Shown: one piece after another, positions 1-8,201 of the stretch | How the letters are laid out: every line of letters starts with the position of its first letter | Position numbering within the stretch: position 1 is the stretch's first letter | Made by a program: the position numbers and the translations under genes | Assembly: GCA_001970855.1 (NCBI GenBank) | Contig: LSSN01005863.1 | Coordinates: 1 to 11,176, forward strand | DNA: 11,176 nucleotides | Direction: 5' to 3' | Source of the DNA: Smittium culicis | Taxonomy: Eukaryota > Kickxellomycota > Harpellomycetes > Harpellales > Legeriomycetaceae | The notes under the pieces: model-generated | Told to the model about the DNA's origin: nothing | Seen by the model: only the letters and a program-made list of their open reading frames with translations | Database searches by the model: none

Positions 1-1073
1 ATATTCAACAGATCGTCTTAACAGATTTATTAGTCAATACCAATCTTGAAAAAAAATTTTATCTAAAAAGATAATATTTAATATCGAAATTTAAATGCGA
101 GAAAAATTCATTATAATTTTATGAAAATTATTACATTTGGACAGAATATGTCTATATTTTATGAATAATAATTTTTCTTAGTATAAATATTAGTAATAAA
201 ATATTATTGACAAGAGAGTTGATTTTATTTCCATTTAAAGAATTTTTTTTTCTAAAATGTAAAAATTTCAGTTTTAATTATTCTAACGGTATTGAGTTTA
301 GTAACAATCGAATCATTATATAATGACGGTATTTATTAAGATATATCAATATGAGAAACTAGTAAAATTCAGTTTTTTAATGATAGTCGCAAAATTTTTT
401 ATCTATCGCCAATAATAAATCCTTAGATGCTTGCAAAATATCTGATATTTTTATATTTAATTCGAGGAATTTTGTAGTTAGTCGTGTATTTCGATATGAG
501 CGAGCTATTTATTAATACTTAAATATTCTAAATAAAATTATAAGTTATGAATAACCAAGTATTTTAGAATCAATTCGAAATATTTTTTAATAGCTTAATT
601 ATTTCTGATCTAAGGCGTTTATTGGTACTTATTGGAATACAATTGATAATTTTTTTAGGTTTCTATACAAGTTATTACTTAAAAAAGCTAAAACGTTTTA
701 ATACTAGATAATTATCAACTAGTTAACAAATAAGCTGTTAATAGTTGTGAAAGCTATCATAATAGATTTCATTATAATTAATTAATACAGAGATCAATAA
801 AATAATGGATATAAAATATTCCAATTTAAAATTAAGTACCAGAGTTATAAATAATAGGTATCTAAAATAATTAGATATTTTCAAATATGTAACGCTCTTT
901 TCCTGAAGTTAATAAATTTTTAACATATAAATAAATCTAACCGTGCACAAAAAATTTTTTTTAGAGACTATAAAATCTTTGATATATTGAATAACGACAA
1001 TAAATAAATGTTTAGTTTAAATAAGTTGCAAATCAATACATTCGATTTTTGATGGTTTTTCAGCTTGAATGGG
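1..1073. other. AT-rich intergenic DNA, no gene seen
   Basis: About 1.07 kb of roughly 20-25% GC sequence with stops in every frame and no protein-like stretch that I recognise. The only structure noted is an imperfect inverted repeat with 12- and 11-base arms at 716-727 and 737-747 around a 9-base loop. No tRNA-like B box, no tandem repeat and no clear promoter were seen. A gene ending or beginning left of the window could use part of this as flank. Confidence 0.6.
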
Positions 1074-1464
1074 TTAACTCTTTCGCATCCAAAAATTCTT
1101 AAAAAACCTAATTTATTGATAGTTATAAAATTTCAAAGTAAAATTTTATTTACTGTTGTATGAAAGAAGGTCAATATTTTTTTGATAATACAAGTTCAAG
1201 TCACATTCGCTATATATTGGATATTCTTTGGAGAAGAGGGATTTTTTTCTCGGGGATTCTATATGCTTAAATGAATTAAGTAAAATCATTGGCTGTATCA
1301 GATTATTCAATTGATGATATTTTCTAAAAAATATTTAAAAATAATATTCAAGATGATGAGTAGGAAAAACTAAATACGAAAAGTTCCGCTCCTCGAGTTA
1401 ATCTCTGATACATATGGATATACTTTTTAGATATAAATCAGTCTAATTTCCGTGAAAGGGTTAA
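1074..1464. mobile_element. piggyBac-like element relic flanked by TTAA
   Basis: A 383 bp segment (1078-1460) lies between two TTAA tetranucleotides at 1074-1077 and 1461-1464. Its left end reads CTCTTTCGCATCC and its right end, on the opposite strand, reads CCCTTTCACGG, so both start with CYCTTTC pointing inward. TTAA target duplication plus CCCTTT-type termini is the established signature of the piggyBac superfamily. The inside is about 30-37% GC, richer than the flanks, and holds a transposase fragment (separate entry). It is far too short for an autonomous element of about 2-3 kb, and the frames are broken, so it is a dead internally deleted copy or a MITE derived from one. Its right end also resembles the right ends of the elements at 5516-5712 and 5822-6019: a CCTCG-A-TTAA motif followed by AGTCTA and then GAAAGGGTTAA. 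Confidence 0.6.
1160..1270 (+). pseudogene. piggyBac transposase fragment (DDE_Tnp_1_7 Asp-Asn block)
   Basis: A 36-codon open stretch inside the TTAA-flanked element. It reads GQYFFDN (Asp codon 1184-1186, Asn 1187-1189), then a serine-rich turn, then ILDILWRRGIFFSGIL. PiggyBac-family transposases carry a conserved block of the form G-x-G-x-x-[VF]-x-[FM]-D-N-[FY]-F-T-S, about ten residues rich in Leu, then RGI-x-x-x-GT. The aspartate of that DN is one of the catalytic triad. The spacing between DN and RGI fits. The FFTS motif is degraded to TSSS, the GT to GI, and a stop follows at 1268-1270, with other frames taking up open sequence afterwards. This is therefore a fossil, not a gene. The match was made by eye against family knowledge and needs a profile search. 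Confidence 0.5.
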
Positions 1465-1764
1465 GTATACAGATATAATATATAGCATAATAGAGAAGGG
1501 GCAGATCTGCGTACTTTAACAGATTTCGTATAGATGTTAATATATAAATCTTTATTATATAAAGGTCATTGGCCAAATTAATAACCGTAAACATATTCTT
1601 TATTGGCTACTGATGTTTACTTTATCTAACAGTTTACGTTCATAATTTTCATATTAATTTGTTATTTTTTCATTTCCAAGCTATAAAAAAAATTATTGCA
1701 TCGTCCATCATTTTGTATTTAAAAGGTCTTAATCCAGTAAAATAAAACTAATAAAATCATTAAA
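1465..1764 (+). promoter_or_regulatory. Upstream region of PRI1
   Basis: 300 bp between the relic element and the primase start codon. A TATA-like TATAAAA lies at 1682-1688, about 80 bp before the ATG. An inverted CCAAT box (TATTGGCTA on this strand, TAGCCAATA on the other) lies at 1601-1609. The leader just before the ATG is A-rich, with A at position -3 (TTAAAATGG). Assignment as core promoter is inference from position and motif only. Confidence 0.35.
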
Positions 1765-3998
1765 ATGGTCCAGGAGCAAAATAAAATGGATATCGATTCA
1801 ATCAGTTCTATCAATGCTGCTGATAATATTAGCGACAATGACACTGAAATGGACATTGACATGTCTGCAGTAACACAAATGCACATGGATCAGTTTTACA
1901 AACGATTATTTCCATACGAAACTTACTACTCATGGCTAAATTATTCTTCTAAAGGTATTATGAGCCTTTTTATTATGATCATTATAAGTTTGATTCGATT
2001 CTACTATACAATGATATTAAATATACCTGATAATAAAAAATATACGCTCATAAAAGAATAAGAATAATATAGCTACATAATTTTATTATTATTATTAATC
2101 TTACTTATTTAATACATATTATAGACGCTACTTCACTAATGAAGAATCGTGAATTCAGTTTCACTATACAAAATGATATATATTTAAGATACCAATCTTT
2201 TGGGAGCCTTGAAGAGCTTAGAAAAGAGATAATACAAAACTGTCCAAATAAAATTGATATAGGTGCTATATATAATATTCAAGTAAGAATTACTATTTTA
2301 ATTTTCTCTTTGTTTTTGTAAAAATTTAAATAAAAAAATGGTTTCTTATTTTCTGTAGCCCAAATTAATAAAATCAGTTCACGCAGGTATATGCAAGCCC
2401 ATTTCTAAAGAGCTTGTTTTTGATATTGATATGACAGATTATGATGATATTCGTACATGTTGCTCGTAAGCTTTATAAAACATTCTTTTCATTATCTTAA
2501 CTCTTTATTTTTTCTTTAGCTTTATAATATATTTTAAAGGAAAAATCAGTTACTATTATTTATCAAGTTAATCAATTTCTGAATTACTATCTACAAAGAG
2601 GAGGGGACATTTGTAATTTATGCTGGGGCTGGATGACAGTAGCAATGAAAATCTTAGGATTGGCACTTAAAGGTACTTACAAATCTTTCAAAATAATTTT
2701 ACACTAGTTCTAAAGTGAATTTACTAGATTGTATTGAGAATACTAGTATCGATCTTTGTTATATAATTGATAAATATTCAGCTTTAGAGTGTTATATATT
2801 TAAGGTTTTTTCTTTTTCTATATATATATGTACTGACTTTTTAACTAAATTTTAGATGATTTTGGATTCAAAAATATTCTATACGTTTATTCTGGTCGTC
2901 GTGGTGTTCACATATGGGTATGTGACGAGAGGGCAAGGAATCTAGATAATTCAGGCCGAAAGGCAATCGTGGGTTATTTAACCCTAATAAGAGTATGAAT
3001 TTCTGTTAAATCTACTTGATTAAGTTTCTTTAATTACTAATAGTCTATAATCTTAAATATTTTCTTAAATAAGTACACGTTTAACAAATATTAACCGATA
3101 ATAATTTTATTTATTAAATTATTTAATATAGGGTGGGCTTAATATGAGCCGGAAAGTAAATTTAGGAGATGGTAGAAATCATCCTCACGTTGTGCGGTCT
3201 TTAGAAATAGCTAAAAAGTGTTTTGAAAATTTGGTGCTGCAGGACCAAGATATATTACGTTTACCAAGTGGATGGAACAAGGTACTCGAACTTTGCCAAA
3301 GCAGCGAAGTGTCTGAGAAGCTGAACAAAAAGTGGGCATTGGAAAATGAAAAACACGGGATTATAGAAAAAAAAGACAAGTCGAATAGCAGTAAAACCAA
3401 AAAAGAGCAGGGAATAGATTCAGACGAAGAAAATGAAGAATCTATTTCACTCGGGCGATGGGATGAATTAGTAATTGCATTAGAGAAAGATTTTAAAAAA
3501 AGAAAAGAAGGTCGGTTTATCACTTCCCAACAGTTAATCAATGAAATCATATTACAGTATGTTTACCCAAGATTAGATGAGAATGTGTCAACACATGTGA
3601 ACCATTTACTAAAGAGTCCATTCTGCATCCATCCAAAAACAGGAAAAGTCTGCGTTCCAATACCAGAATATGAGTTTGATAAATTTAACCCATTGACAGT
3701 GCCGACTATAGTTAAGCTATTAATAGAGATAGACAAGTATGACGAAATTAGAAGGCTAAAAAAAAATGTCTCAGAAGAAAAATCAATTGACAATAAAGAA
3801 ATTGAAATAAGCGAAGATCAAGAAAAAGGAGATAAAGAAGCACACGATAAGAGTAATGATATTAATAAAACTGCCATCGAAAAAAGTATACCTGATATTG
3901 AAAAAACAAGCTTGAATAAGTATATTAAATTCTTTAAAATATTTGTGGATCGCTTGCCTACTGTGGACAATTCCTTTAAAGATAAATTGTCGTTTTAA
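1765..3998 (+). CDS. PRI1: DNA primase catalytic (small) subunit, six exons
   Basis: Makes the RNA primers for the DNA polymerase alpha-primase complex in the nucleus, paired with the Fe-S large subunit (PRI2). Exons, all with GT..AG introns and continuous phase: 1765-1954, 2125-2282, 2359-2465, 2599-2672, 2856-2992, 3132-3998; together 1533 nt, 510 residues. Landmarks: FYKRLFP (44-50), RYQSF (85-89), the metal-binding pair in [11 protein letters not shown] (Asp138, Asp140), a zinc site Cys150, Cys151, Cys157, Cys160, the nucleotide-binding SGRRGVH (189-195), the third catalytic Asp371 in YPRLDENVS, and HPKTGK (389-394). All key residues are present, so it looks functional. Intron lengths are 170, 76, 133, 183 and 139 nt; intron 4 has an ACTAA branch-like site near its acceptor. 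It is longer than the usual ~410-420 residues because of a Met/Asp-rich N-terminal extension, an acidic/lysine-rich insert at about 296-328 and a charged stretch at about 430-480. The least certain junction is the first donor (GGTATTA). An AATAAA lies near 4055, about 60 bp past the stop. Confidence 0.95.
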
Positions 3999-4254
3999 TT
4001 CCATGATTTTTTCACGTCTTTTTACATTTATTACTTTCAAACAATAATACTTTTAAATAAACACGAGCTCTGTTCAAAAATTTCTAAAGTCATAAAAGAA
4101 TATAAAAAAATGTACTTCAAATAAATGGTTTGTATTCTTAGGAAGCATTGTATAGCAAAAACATTATATTAACTTACTCATAATTGCTATATTATCTATG
4201 ATTAACCAGTATTTAGCTTTTGATAACAAGTAAACGGTGAATCCTCGAGATTAA

Positions 4255-4757
4255 TTAATTTCCCCTACTGATTGCTTTTAAGCAGCTGTGCATTATAATT
4301 TCAAATGATATTTTTTTAACCCCAAAGAGGTTTTCTTGCACTCGAATACCTATTTATGCAGTGTTTGTCAAGTTAAGGCACTATAAATTCAGCAATACCA
4401 AACTTTACTGTTTAATTGCTTAAAAAATATTTACAGTAATAGCTGTATGAGATCCTTTGGCAATTTCAAAGACACTAATACTTTTAAATTTTGATACCTT
4501 CACTCTAATGCACGTTTCAATTATTTTTTGTATCTGCGGTAATAAGAAATTTACTTGCTATAATAGCTTTAGGTACATTAATTTTGGTTTCAGTAGAGTA
4601 GTGTTCAGGGATAATATAGTCCAGAACTTCAGAGTTGACACATAATAAAATGCTAGCTTCTATTACATTTCTTTATAAAAAGATGCACAGGTTCAGAAAA
4701 GTTTTAAAAGTATACGAATTTCTTGACATTTAGAACAGGTAATATATATCAGCTAAA
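4255..4757 (-). pseudogene. Possible decayed coding region, family not recognised
   Basis: On the minus strand, protein-like open stretches follow each other with small frame changes and stops. About 4757-4696 reads YITCSKCQEIRILLK. About 4672-4520 includes LDYIIPEHYSTE and VPKAIIASKFLITAD. 4518-4420 includes IRVKVSKFKSISVFEIAKG. About 4411-4316 includes VKFGIAEFIVP and RKPLWG. About 4320-4255 includes VKKISFEIIMHSC. GC here is about 30% (40% around 4321-4380) against about 20% in nearby intergenic DNA and about 32% in primase exons, which fits old coding sequence. RKPLWGVK loosely recalls the KPxKWGxK block of piggyBac transposases, but the rest does not match. It could also be a multi-exon gene whose joints I have not resolved, or chance. 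Confidence 0.25.
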
Positions 4758-5192
4758 AATAGAGAAAAGAGTTATTCCTGAAAAGAGAGTATCGATTGTC
4801 TCTAACTTTCGTAGAAGTGATTTTTTATTTATTTATAATTCATTCATATGAGTATTAAATTAAACATATCTCATATTAGACTCTAATATAGCTTTATGTG
4901 AATATAATTTGATTTGGATGTTAATTCAAAACTTTATTACGATAAGATAAAGACATTGAAGAGAAAAAATTTATTATTAAGTATCATTGAAATCTATCAA
5001 AAGCATAAAAAATTATTACTTACCAAAAATAATGAAACTTTTTGAAATATTTTTAAAGATAATAAAAACTTTTTAAGCTAAAGTAAATTTATGAGATAAA
5101 AAAAATAAAATACTAATAGATAACTATAAAGATGTATTTCTTAATAATAGACACGCTCTATTAAATTAATCTCAGATTTGTTATCAAAAGTT
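4758..5192. other. AT-rich intergenic DNA, nothing recognised
   Basis: Very AT-rich (about 20% GC) sequence with frequent stops in all frames. I see no coding, RNA or repeat signal in it apart from short A/T runs. A TTTTTAG on the minus strand near 4755 could be a splice acceptor if the possible coding region to its left were real. Confidence 0.5.
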
Positions 5193-5240
5193 TATCAGTA
5201 TCAGTATCAATATCAAAATCAAAATCAAAATCAAAATCAA
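5193..5240. repeat. Hexanucleotide microsatellite, 8 units
   Basis: Eight consecutive 6-base units: TATCAG twice (5193-5204), TATCAA twice (5205-5216), then AATCAA four times (5217-5240). The variants are ordered in blocks along the array, as expected if point changes were spread by successive slippage. It lies in non-coding DNA. Its motif (..ATCAA) resembles the 7-base unit of the long array at the right end of the window. Confidence 0.9.
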
Positions 5241-5515
5241 TAATTAATATTATGTTAAAATGGGAGCAAATAGACATTATTAATGGATTTAAAACTTTCT
5301 GGAGTATAAACTAGGTGTCGTTTTTGGAAAAAGAATTCATTTTTATCTTCTATAGCTACCATAGTTGTATGTTTAGGATATGTATCATAACAATAAATGT
5401 TAAATGTATGTTCTGTACGATTCAAAAATAAGCCCCAAACAGATTTTATTTTAGTATATGCCAATTTCAGTAAAATCCGCGGAAAAATATAAAGTAAAGC
5501 GAGTCATTAATTGCT
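5241..5515. other. Intergenic DNA with an open minus-strand stretch lacking an ATG
   Basis: On the minus strand a frame of about 84 codons is open from about 5506 to a stop at 5255-5257. It has a varied, protein-like composition (for example NIYCYDTYPKH and NEFFFQKRH). It has no upstream ATG; the first usable in-frame ATG is about 30 codons before the stop. At this base composition one open stretch of such length is expected by chance in a window this size. I recognise no family, so it is not called as a gene. Confidence 0.4.
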
Positions 5516-5712
5516 TTAATCCTATCTCATTCAACACTATTTAAAAAAAATAGTTTACTGATTCGCCAGTAATTTAAAAGAGATTTTTTTATTTGCTGCA
5601 ATTATATCATATACCAATAGCATTTAAGGCCTCGTAATTAAGTCATTATATTTGAACATATGTATCAAAGTTAGATAGACCAAAAGGAATCTATCACTTC
5701 TAAATAGGTAAA
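5516..5712. mobile_element. Degenerate TTAA-flanked MITE-like copy (B1)
   Basis: An intact TTAA at 5516-5519 opens a 189 bp segment (5520-5708) that aligns by eye along its length with the element at 5822-6019. Shared blocks are TTTAA-CC-T at the left end, TCAACACT-TTTAAA just inside it, TGATTC, ATATACCAATA, GCCTCG-AATTAA-GT, and TCTA-C before the right end. The right end has decayed to AATAGG-TAAAG where the partner keeps GAAAAGGG-TTAA. With no coding capacity it is best explained as an older copy of the same non-autonomous, probably piggyBac-mobilised, family. Confidence 0.5.
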
Positions 5713-5821
5713 GAGCTATAACAACGAATTGCAACTAAAAGCGAATTTTTACTTGAAGATGTTTAATATATTTTACCCAATTTTATATCAGTATTGAGTT
5801 TTTTTTTTTTTTTTTAAGGTT

Positions 5822-6019
5822 TTAACCCTTTCCTGTCCAACACTCTTTAAATAATTGAAATTAATGATTCTTTTATGATTTATATGCAGGTTTATTGTTT
5901 GTTTTTAAAATATAATATACCAATATTTCATAAAGCCTCGGAATTAAAGTATTTTAACTGAACGCTGTTGGCTATATCTGGTGGATCAAAAATAGTCTAC
6001 CGACCATGAAAAGGGTTAA
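5822..6019. mobile_element. TTAA-flanked MITE-like copy with CCCTTT ends (B2)
   Basis: A 190 bp segment (5826-6015) lies between TTAA at 5822-5825 and TTAA at 6016-6019. The left end begins CCCTTTCCTGTCC. The right end, read inward on the other strand, begins CCCTTTTCATGGTC. TTAA duplication with CCCTTT termini is the piggyBac-type pattern, and the length is MITE-like with no open frame. It lies 113 bp right of the related copy B1, in the same orientation. A run of about 17 T (to 5815) sits just outside its left end. Confidence 0.55.
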
Positions 6020-6373
6020 ATAATTTTGATTTAATGAATCAGAATTTAAAGTATAGTGTAGAGTATAGGTCATTACTGAGCTTTTTTTAAAGTATAATTT
6101 GATGCTGCTTTGCTTCAAAAAAATTGAAATCAAATATTGAATATCGAAATATGAGTAAATATTGGTTGATCAGCGATTCCTCAAATTAATATAAATTTTA
6201 CTTCAAGAATTAATCAATATTATGCCAATGATTAAGAGAAAATGACGAGTAGATGGACTGGTCTATAAAATATCACAATAGCCAATAATGATAATTCTAT
6301 CTATGGATTAGTAATACTCGAAAATTACGGGCTAATTATTAAATAAAGAAATTATATTAAACCAATAGTTAAA
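6020..6373 (+). promoter_or_regulatory. Intergenic DNA with TATA- and CCAAT-like sites
   Basis: About 350 bp with no gene. TATAAAA at 6264-6270 is followed closely by TAGCCAATA at 6279-6287. These would suit a transcript starting around 6300, either the possible small gene at 6374 or RLP24 with a long 5' leader. The call is inference from motifs; both motifs can arise by chance in AT-rich DNA. Confidence 0.3.
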
Positions 6374-6690
6374 ATGACAGTTTTAGTAGAAAAAATCAGA
6401 GAAAAAAGGAATATTCATTGGCGAAATAAGCCCGAGGTTGGTTATTGGGCATTTAATAAAGTGTTGAAAAAATTCAGGGCTGAAAATATAATAAAAATTT
6501 TTTTTGGTTTAGAGTGAGTATTTTCAGCCAAAAAAATATAAGTGTTAAAAAAAACGTTGAAAATTTTTTCTTTTAAATTTAAATTTAATTTTTTTTTATT
6601 TTTTTATTTTTTTATTTTTTTAGAGAAATTCATAAAAAACATCGAATCATTATTATTTTAAGCGTAAAAGAGGATTTGATATTAGTTTAA
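6374..6690 (+). CDS. Possible small two-exon gene or RLP24 5' leader, product unknown
   Basis: The ATG at 6374 (context TTAAAATGA) opens a frame that is about 32% GC in 20% GC surroundings. A GTGAGT donor at 6514 and a T-rich acceptor ending TTTTTTTAG at 6623 would join 6374-6513 to 6624-6690, in frame, giving a basic 68-residue protein (motifs NKPEVGYWAFNKVLKKF and EIHKKHRIIIIL). Unspliced, the frame stops at 6515-6517 after 47 residues. I recognise no family, domain, signal peptide or membrane segment. Only 146 bp separate its end from the RLP24 ATG, so the same splice sites could instead define an intron in the RLP24 5' untranslated leader, with this frame as an upstream ORF. The acceptor overlaps a T7A microsatellite, which can mimic a splice site. 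Confidence 0.22.
6591..6622. repeat. TTTTTTTA microsatellite, 4 units
   Basis: Four exact 8-base units of TTTTTTTA, with T-rich extension on the left (T from 6589). The last unit runs into AG at 6622-6623 and so looks like a polypyrimidine tract plus 3' splice site. Confidence 0.85.
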
Positions 6691-6836
6691 AAAGCGATAG
6701 AAAGCCAAGATACCAGAACGACTATAAACTTCATTCCCACCTTTTTACTTTTAACAATCGAAATTGAATAAAGTTCGAATATATACAAGGAAGCAGATTT
6801 ACGTTTTTTTAAAAGAATAAAAATAGAAATAGAAAA

Positions 6837-7316
6837 ATGAGATTAGAAAAGTGCTACTTCTGTTCGTCAACAGTATACCCTGGCCACGGGACCATGTTTG
6901 TGAGAAACGATAGCAAGCTGTTCCGCTTCTGCAGGTCGAAGTGCAGCAAGAACTACAAGATGAAGCGTAATCCACGCAAACTGCGCTGGACTAAAGCGTT
7001 CAGAAAGGCTGCAGGAAAAGAGATGGCTATTGACAGCACGTTCGAGTTCGAGAAGAGACGTAACGTTCCAGTTAGGTACGATCGCGAGCTCATGCAGACG
7101 ACGGTTAAGGCTATGAAGAGAATAAGCGAGATTAGGAAGAGACGTGAACTGGCGTTCTACAAGCAGAGAATGGCGGGCAAGAAAGATATTGAACTTGTAC
7201 ACAGCAGGGTCCTTATCAAGAAGAACGTCAATCTTGTTGCCGAAGAACCTATCCGCAACAAAACCGAAACTGAAAAAGTCAAAGCTACTCAAAAGAACAT
7301 GGAGATTGACTCATAA
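6837..7316 (+). CDS. RLP24: Ribosome biogenesis protein RLP24 (eL24-like pre-60S factor)
   Basis: Nucleolar/nuclear assembly factor that occupies the eL24 site on pre-60S particles and is exchanged for eL24 in the cytoplasm; in yeast it recruits the AAA-ATPase Drg1. The 159-residue frame begins [18 protein letters not shown] and carries the zinc-finger cysteines Cys6, Cys9, Cys32 and Cys36. Then come [27 protein letters not shown] and [13 protein letters not shown], which separate RLP24 from ribosomal eL24 itself. Length is close to human RSL24D1 (about 163) and shorter than yeast Rlp24 (about 199), so the C-terminal tail that in yeast engages Drg1 is short here. The frame is intronless, and the start fits the family N-terminus exactly. 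Codons are richer in G and C than in primase, as for a well-expressed gene. AATAATAAA follows near 7445. Confidence 0.95.
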   Translation: MRLEKCYFCSSTVYPGHGTMFVRNDSKLFRFCRSKCSKNYKMKRNPRKLRWTKAFRKAAGKEMAIDSTFEFEKRRNVPVRYDRELMQTTVKAMKRISEIRKRRELAFYKQRMAGKKDIELVHSRVLIKKNVNLVAEEPIRNKTETEKVKATQKNMEIDS

Positions 7317-7928
7317 ATTCCACTCTACCTTTTCATTCATAACTGATCTGAATTCCTCTACTTTTGTTTATTATTATTATTATTTTTTTATCCGCACAAC
7401 ATATACAAAACCTCCCTCTTCCTACATCAATAACCGCTTGCTAAATAATAAATTTCTTTCTCTTTAAGTTTATTCCTCTTATTCATCCAAACCTTTTTTC
7501 ACGAATTTATTTAGGTTTTGTTCTAGTTTGAAAAAAAAAATCTTTTAGTTACATTTTTTACATTCATTTTGATGTTTGCTTTACTTTCAGCTTCTATTTA
7601 CAATTAAGTGAACTATATAAGATTCGGACATCTATATTTTACAACATTTACTTTGTTTTTTTTTATGAAATTTTGAATAGCGCTAGCTGAAAATTACATG
7701 GAAAAGTCATAATAGACTGTAAAAAAAGAACATATAATTATATAAACTGTATACTTTAAAAGACTATACAATATTGGTAGTAATTGGTAGCGAGATTTAG
7801 TCAGCAATAAAAAAGATTATTTTATAAAATACTTGATATTGATTGATTAGAATAGTTTGAGATTTTATTATAGAAACAAAAAAAATAGGAGAGAGCGGAT
7901 GATAAAAATATCATAAAGATGAATTTAC
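7317..7928. other. Convergent intergenic region between RLP24 and ATP14
   Basis: 612 bp that should hold the 3' ends of both neighbours. It contains a TTATTATTATTATT run (about 7370-7384), AATAAA-like sites near 7447 for RLP24, several T or A runs, and two copies of ATTGGTAG ten bases apart (7773-7790). No coding signal was recognised. Confidence 0.6.
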
Positions 7929-8201
7929 TTAGTTTGAAACAACACCATCTTTGTTGTAAAGATCCTTTTCAGCAGCTTGGACATCATCGGCTAAACCAGA
8001 AGGGCGTTTTGGCTCAGTGAAGTTCTTGACTTGAACATCGGATTTGACGGAGGCATTAGCTTTGGTGCTGCGCAATTCTTTGAAGTAAAGATCCTTAAGC
8101 AAATCTTGGTTGCTGTTTGCTTTGGCGGAAGTGGAAGCGACGCCTCTGGCTGAAGCGCGGGAAATTTGTTTAGCTGCGCGTAGAACTGATACGTTGAACA
8201 T
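7929..8201 (-). CDS. ATP14: Mitochondrial F1Fo ATP synthase subunit h
   Basis: Peripheral-stalk subunit of mitochondrial ATP synthase, the fungal counterpart of animal F6. The 90-residue protein opens with a mitochondrial presequence rich in Arg, Ser and Ala and lacking acidic residues (about 1-28; SVLRAAKQISRASARG). The mature part carries the family block QDLLKDLYFKELRSTK (32-47), matching the DLYLRELK motif of yeast Atp14. A short VKNF-x-EPKRPSGLADDVQ segment follows, like the VKPW-x-PP-x-P region of the family. It is shorter than yeast Atp14 (about 124 precursor residues) because the acidic C-terminal tail is missing. The frame is intronless. The start is chosen because the presequence begins right at this ATG. 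It diverges from the bL33m gene, another mitochondrial component, which may favour shared control. Confidence 0.85.
   Translation of the reverse strand: MFNVSVLRAAKQISRASARGVASTSAKANSNQDLLKDLYFKELRSTKANASVKSDVQVKNFTEPKRPSGLADDVQAAEKDLYNKDGVVSN

Noticed and set aside
2139..2321. Separate 60-codon gene at 2139
   Set aside because: It is exon 2 of the primase gene read on into intron 2; the GTAAGA donor at 2283 and flanking exons account for it.
3185..4040. Minus-strand open frames opposite the last primase exon
   Set aside because: They lie antisense to well-conserved primase coding sequence and have no recognisable family; they are shadows of the real gene.
4457..4645. Plus-strand 62-codon open frame
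   Set aside because: It begins at TTG rather than ATG, matches no family, and lies opposite the possible decayed minus-strand coding region.
5255..5464. Minus-strand 69-codon frame as a gene
   Set aside because: It starts at TTG, has no ATG near the N-terminus, and is of a length expected once by chance in this window; described only as intergenic content.
6770..6785. AGTTCGAAT as a tRNA T-arm
   Set aside because: No matching A box, acceptor stem or cloverleaf could be built around it.
6867..7467. Open frames overlapping RLP24 in other frames
   Set aside because: RLP24 is a clear full-length match with its zinc finger in its own frame; the overlapping frames have no family match.
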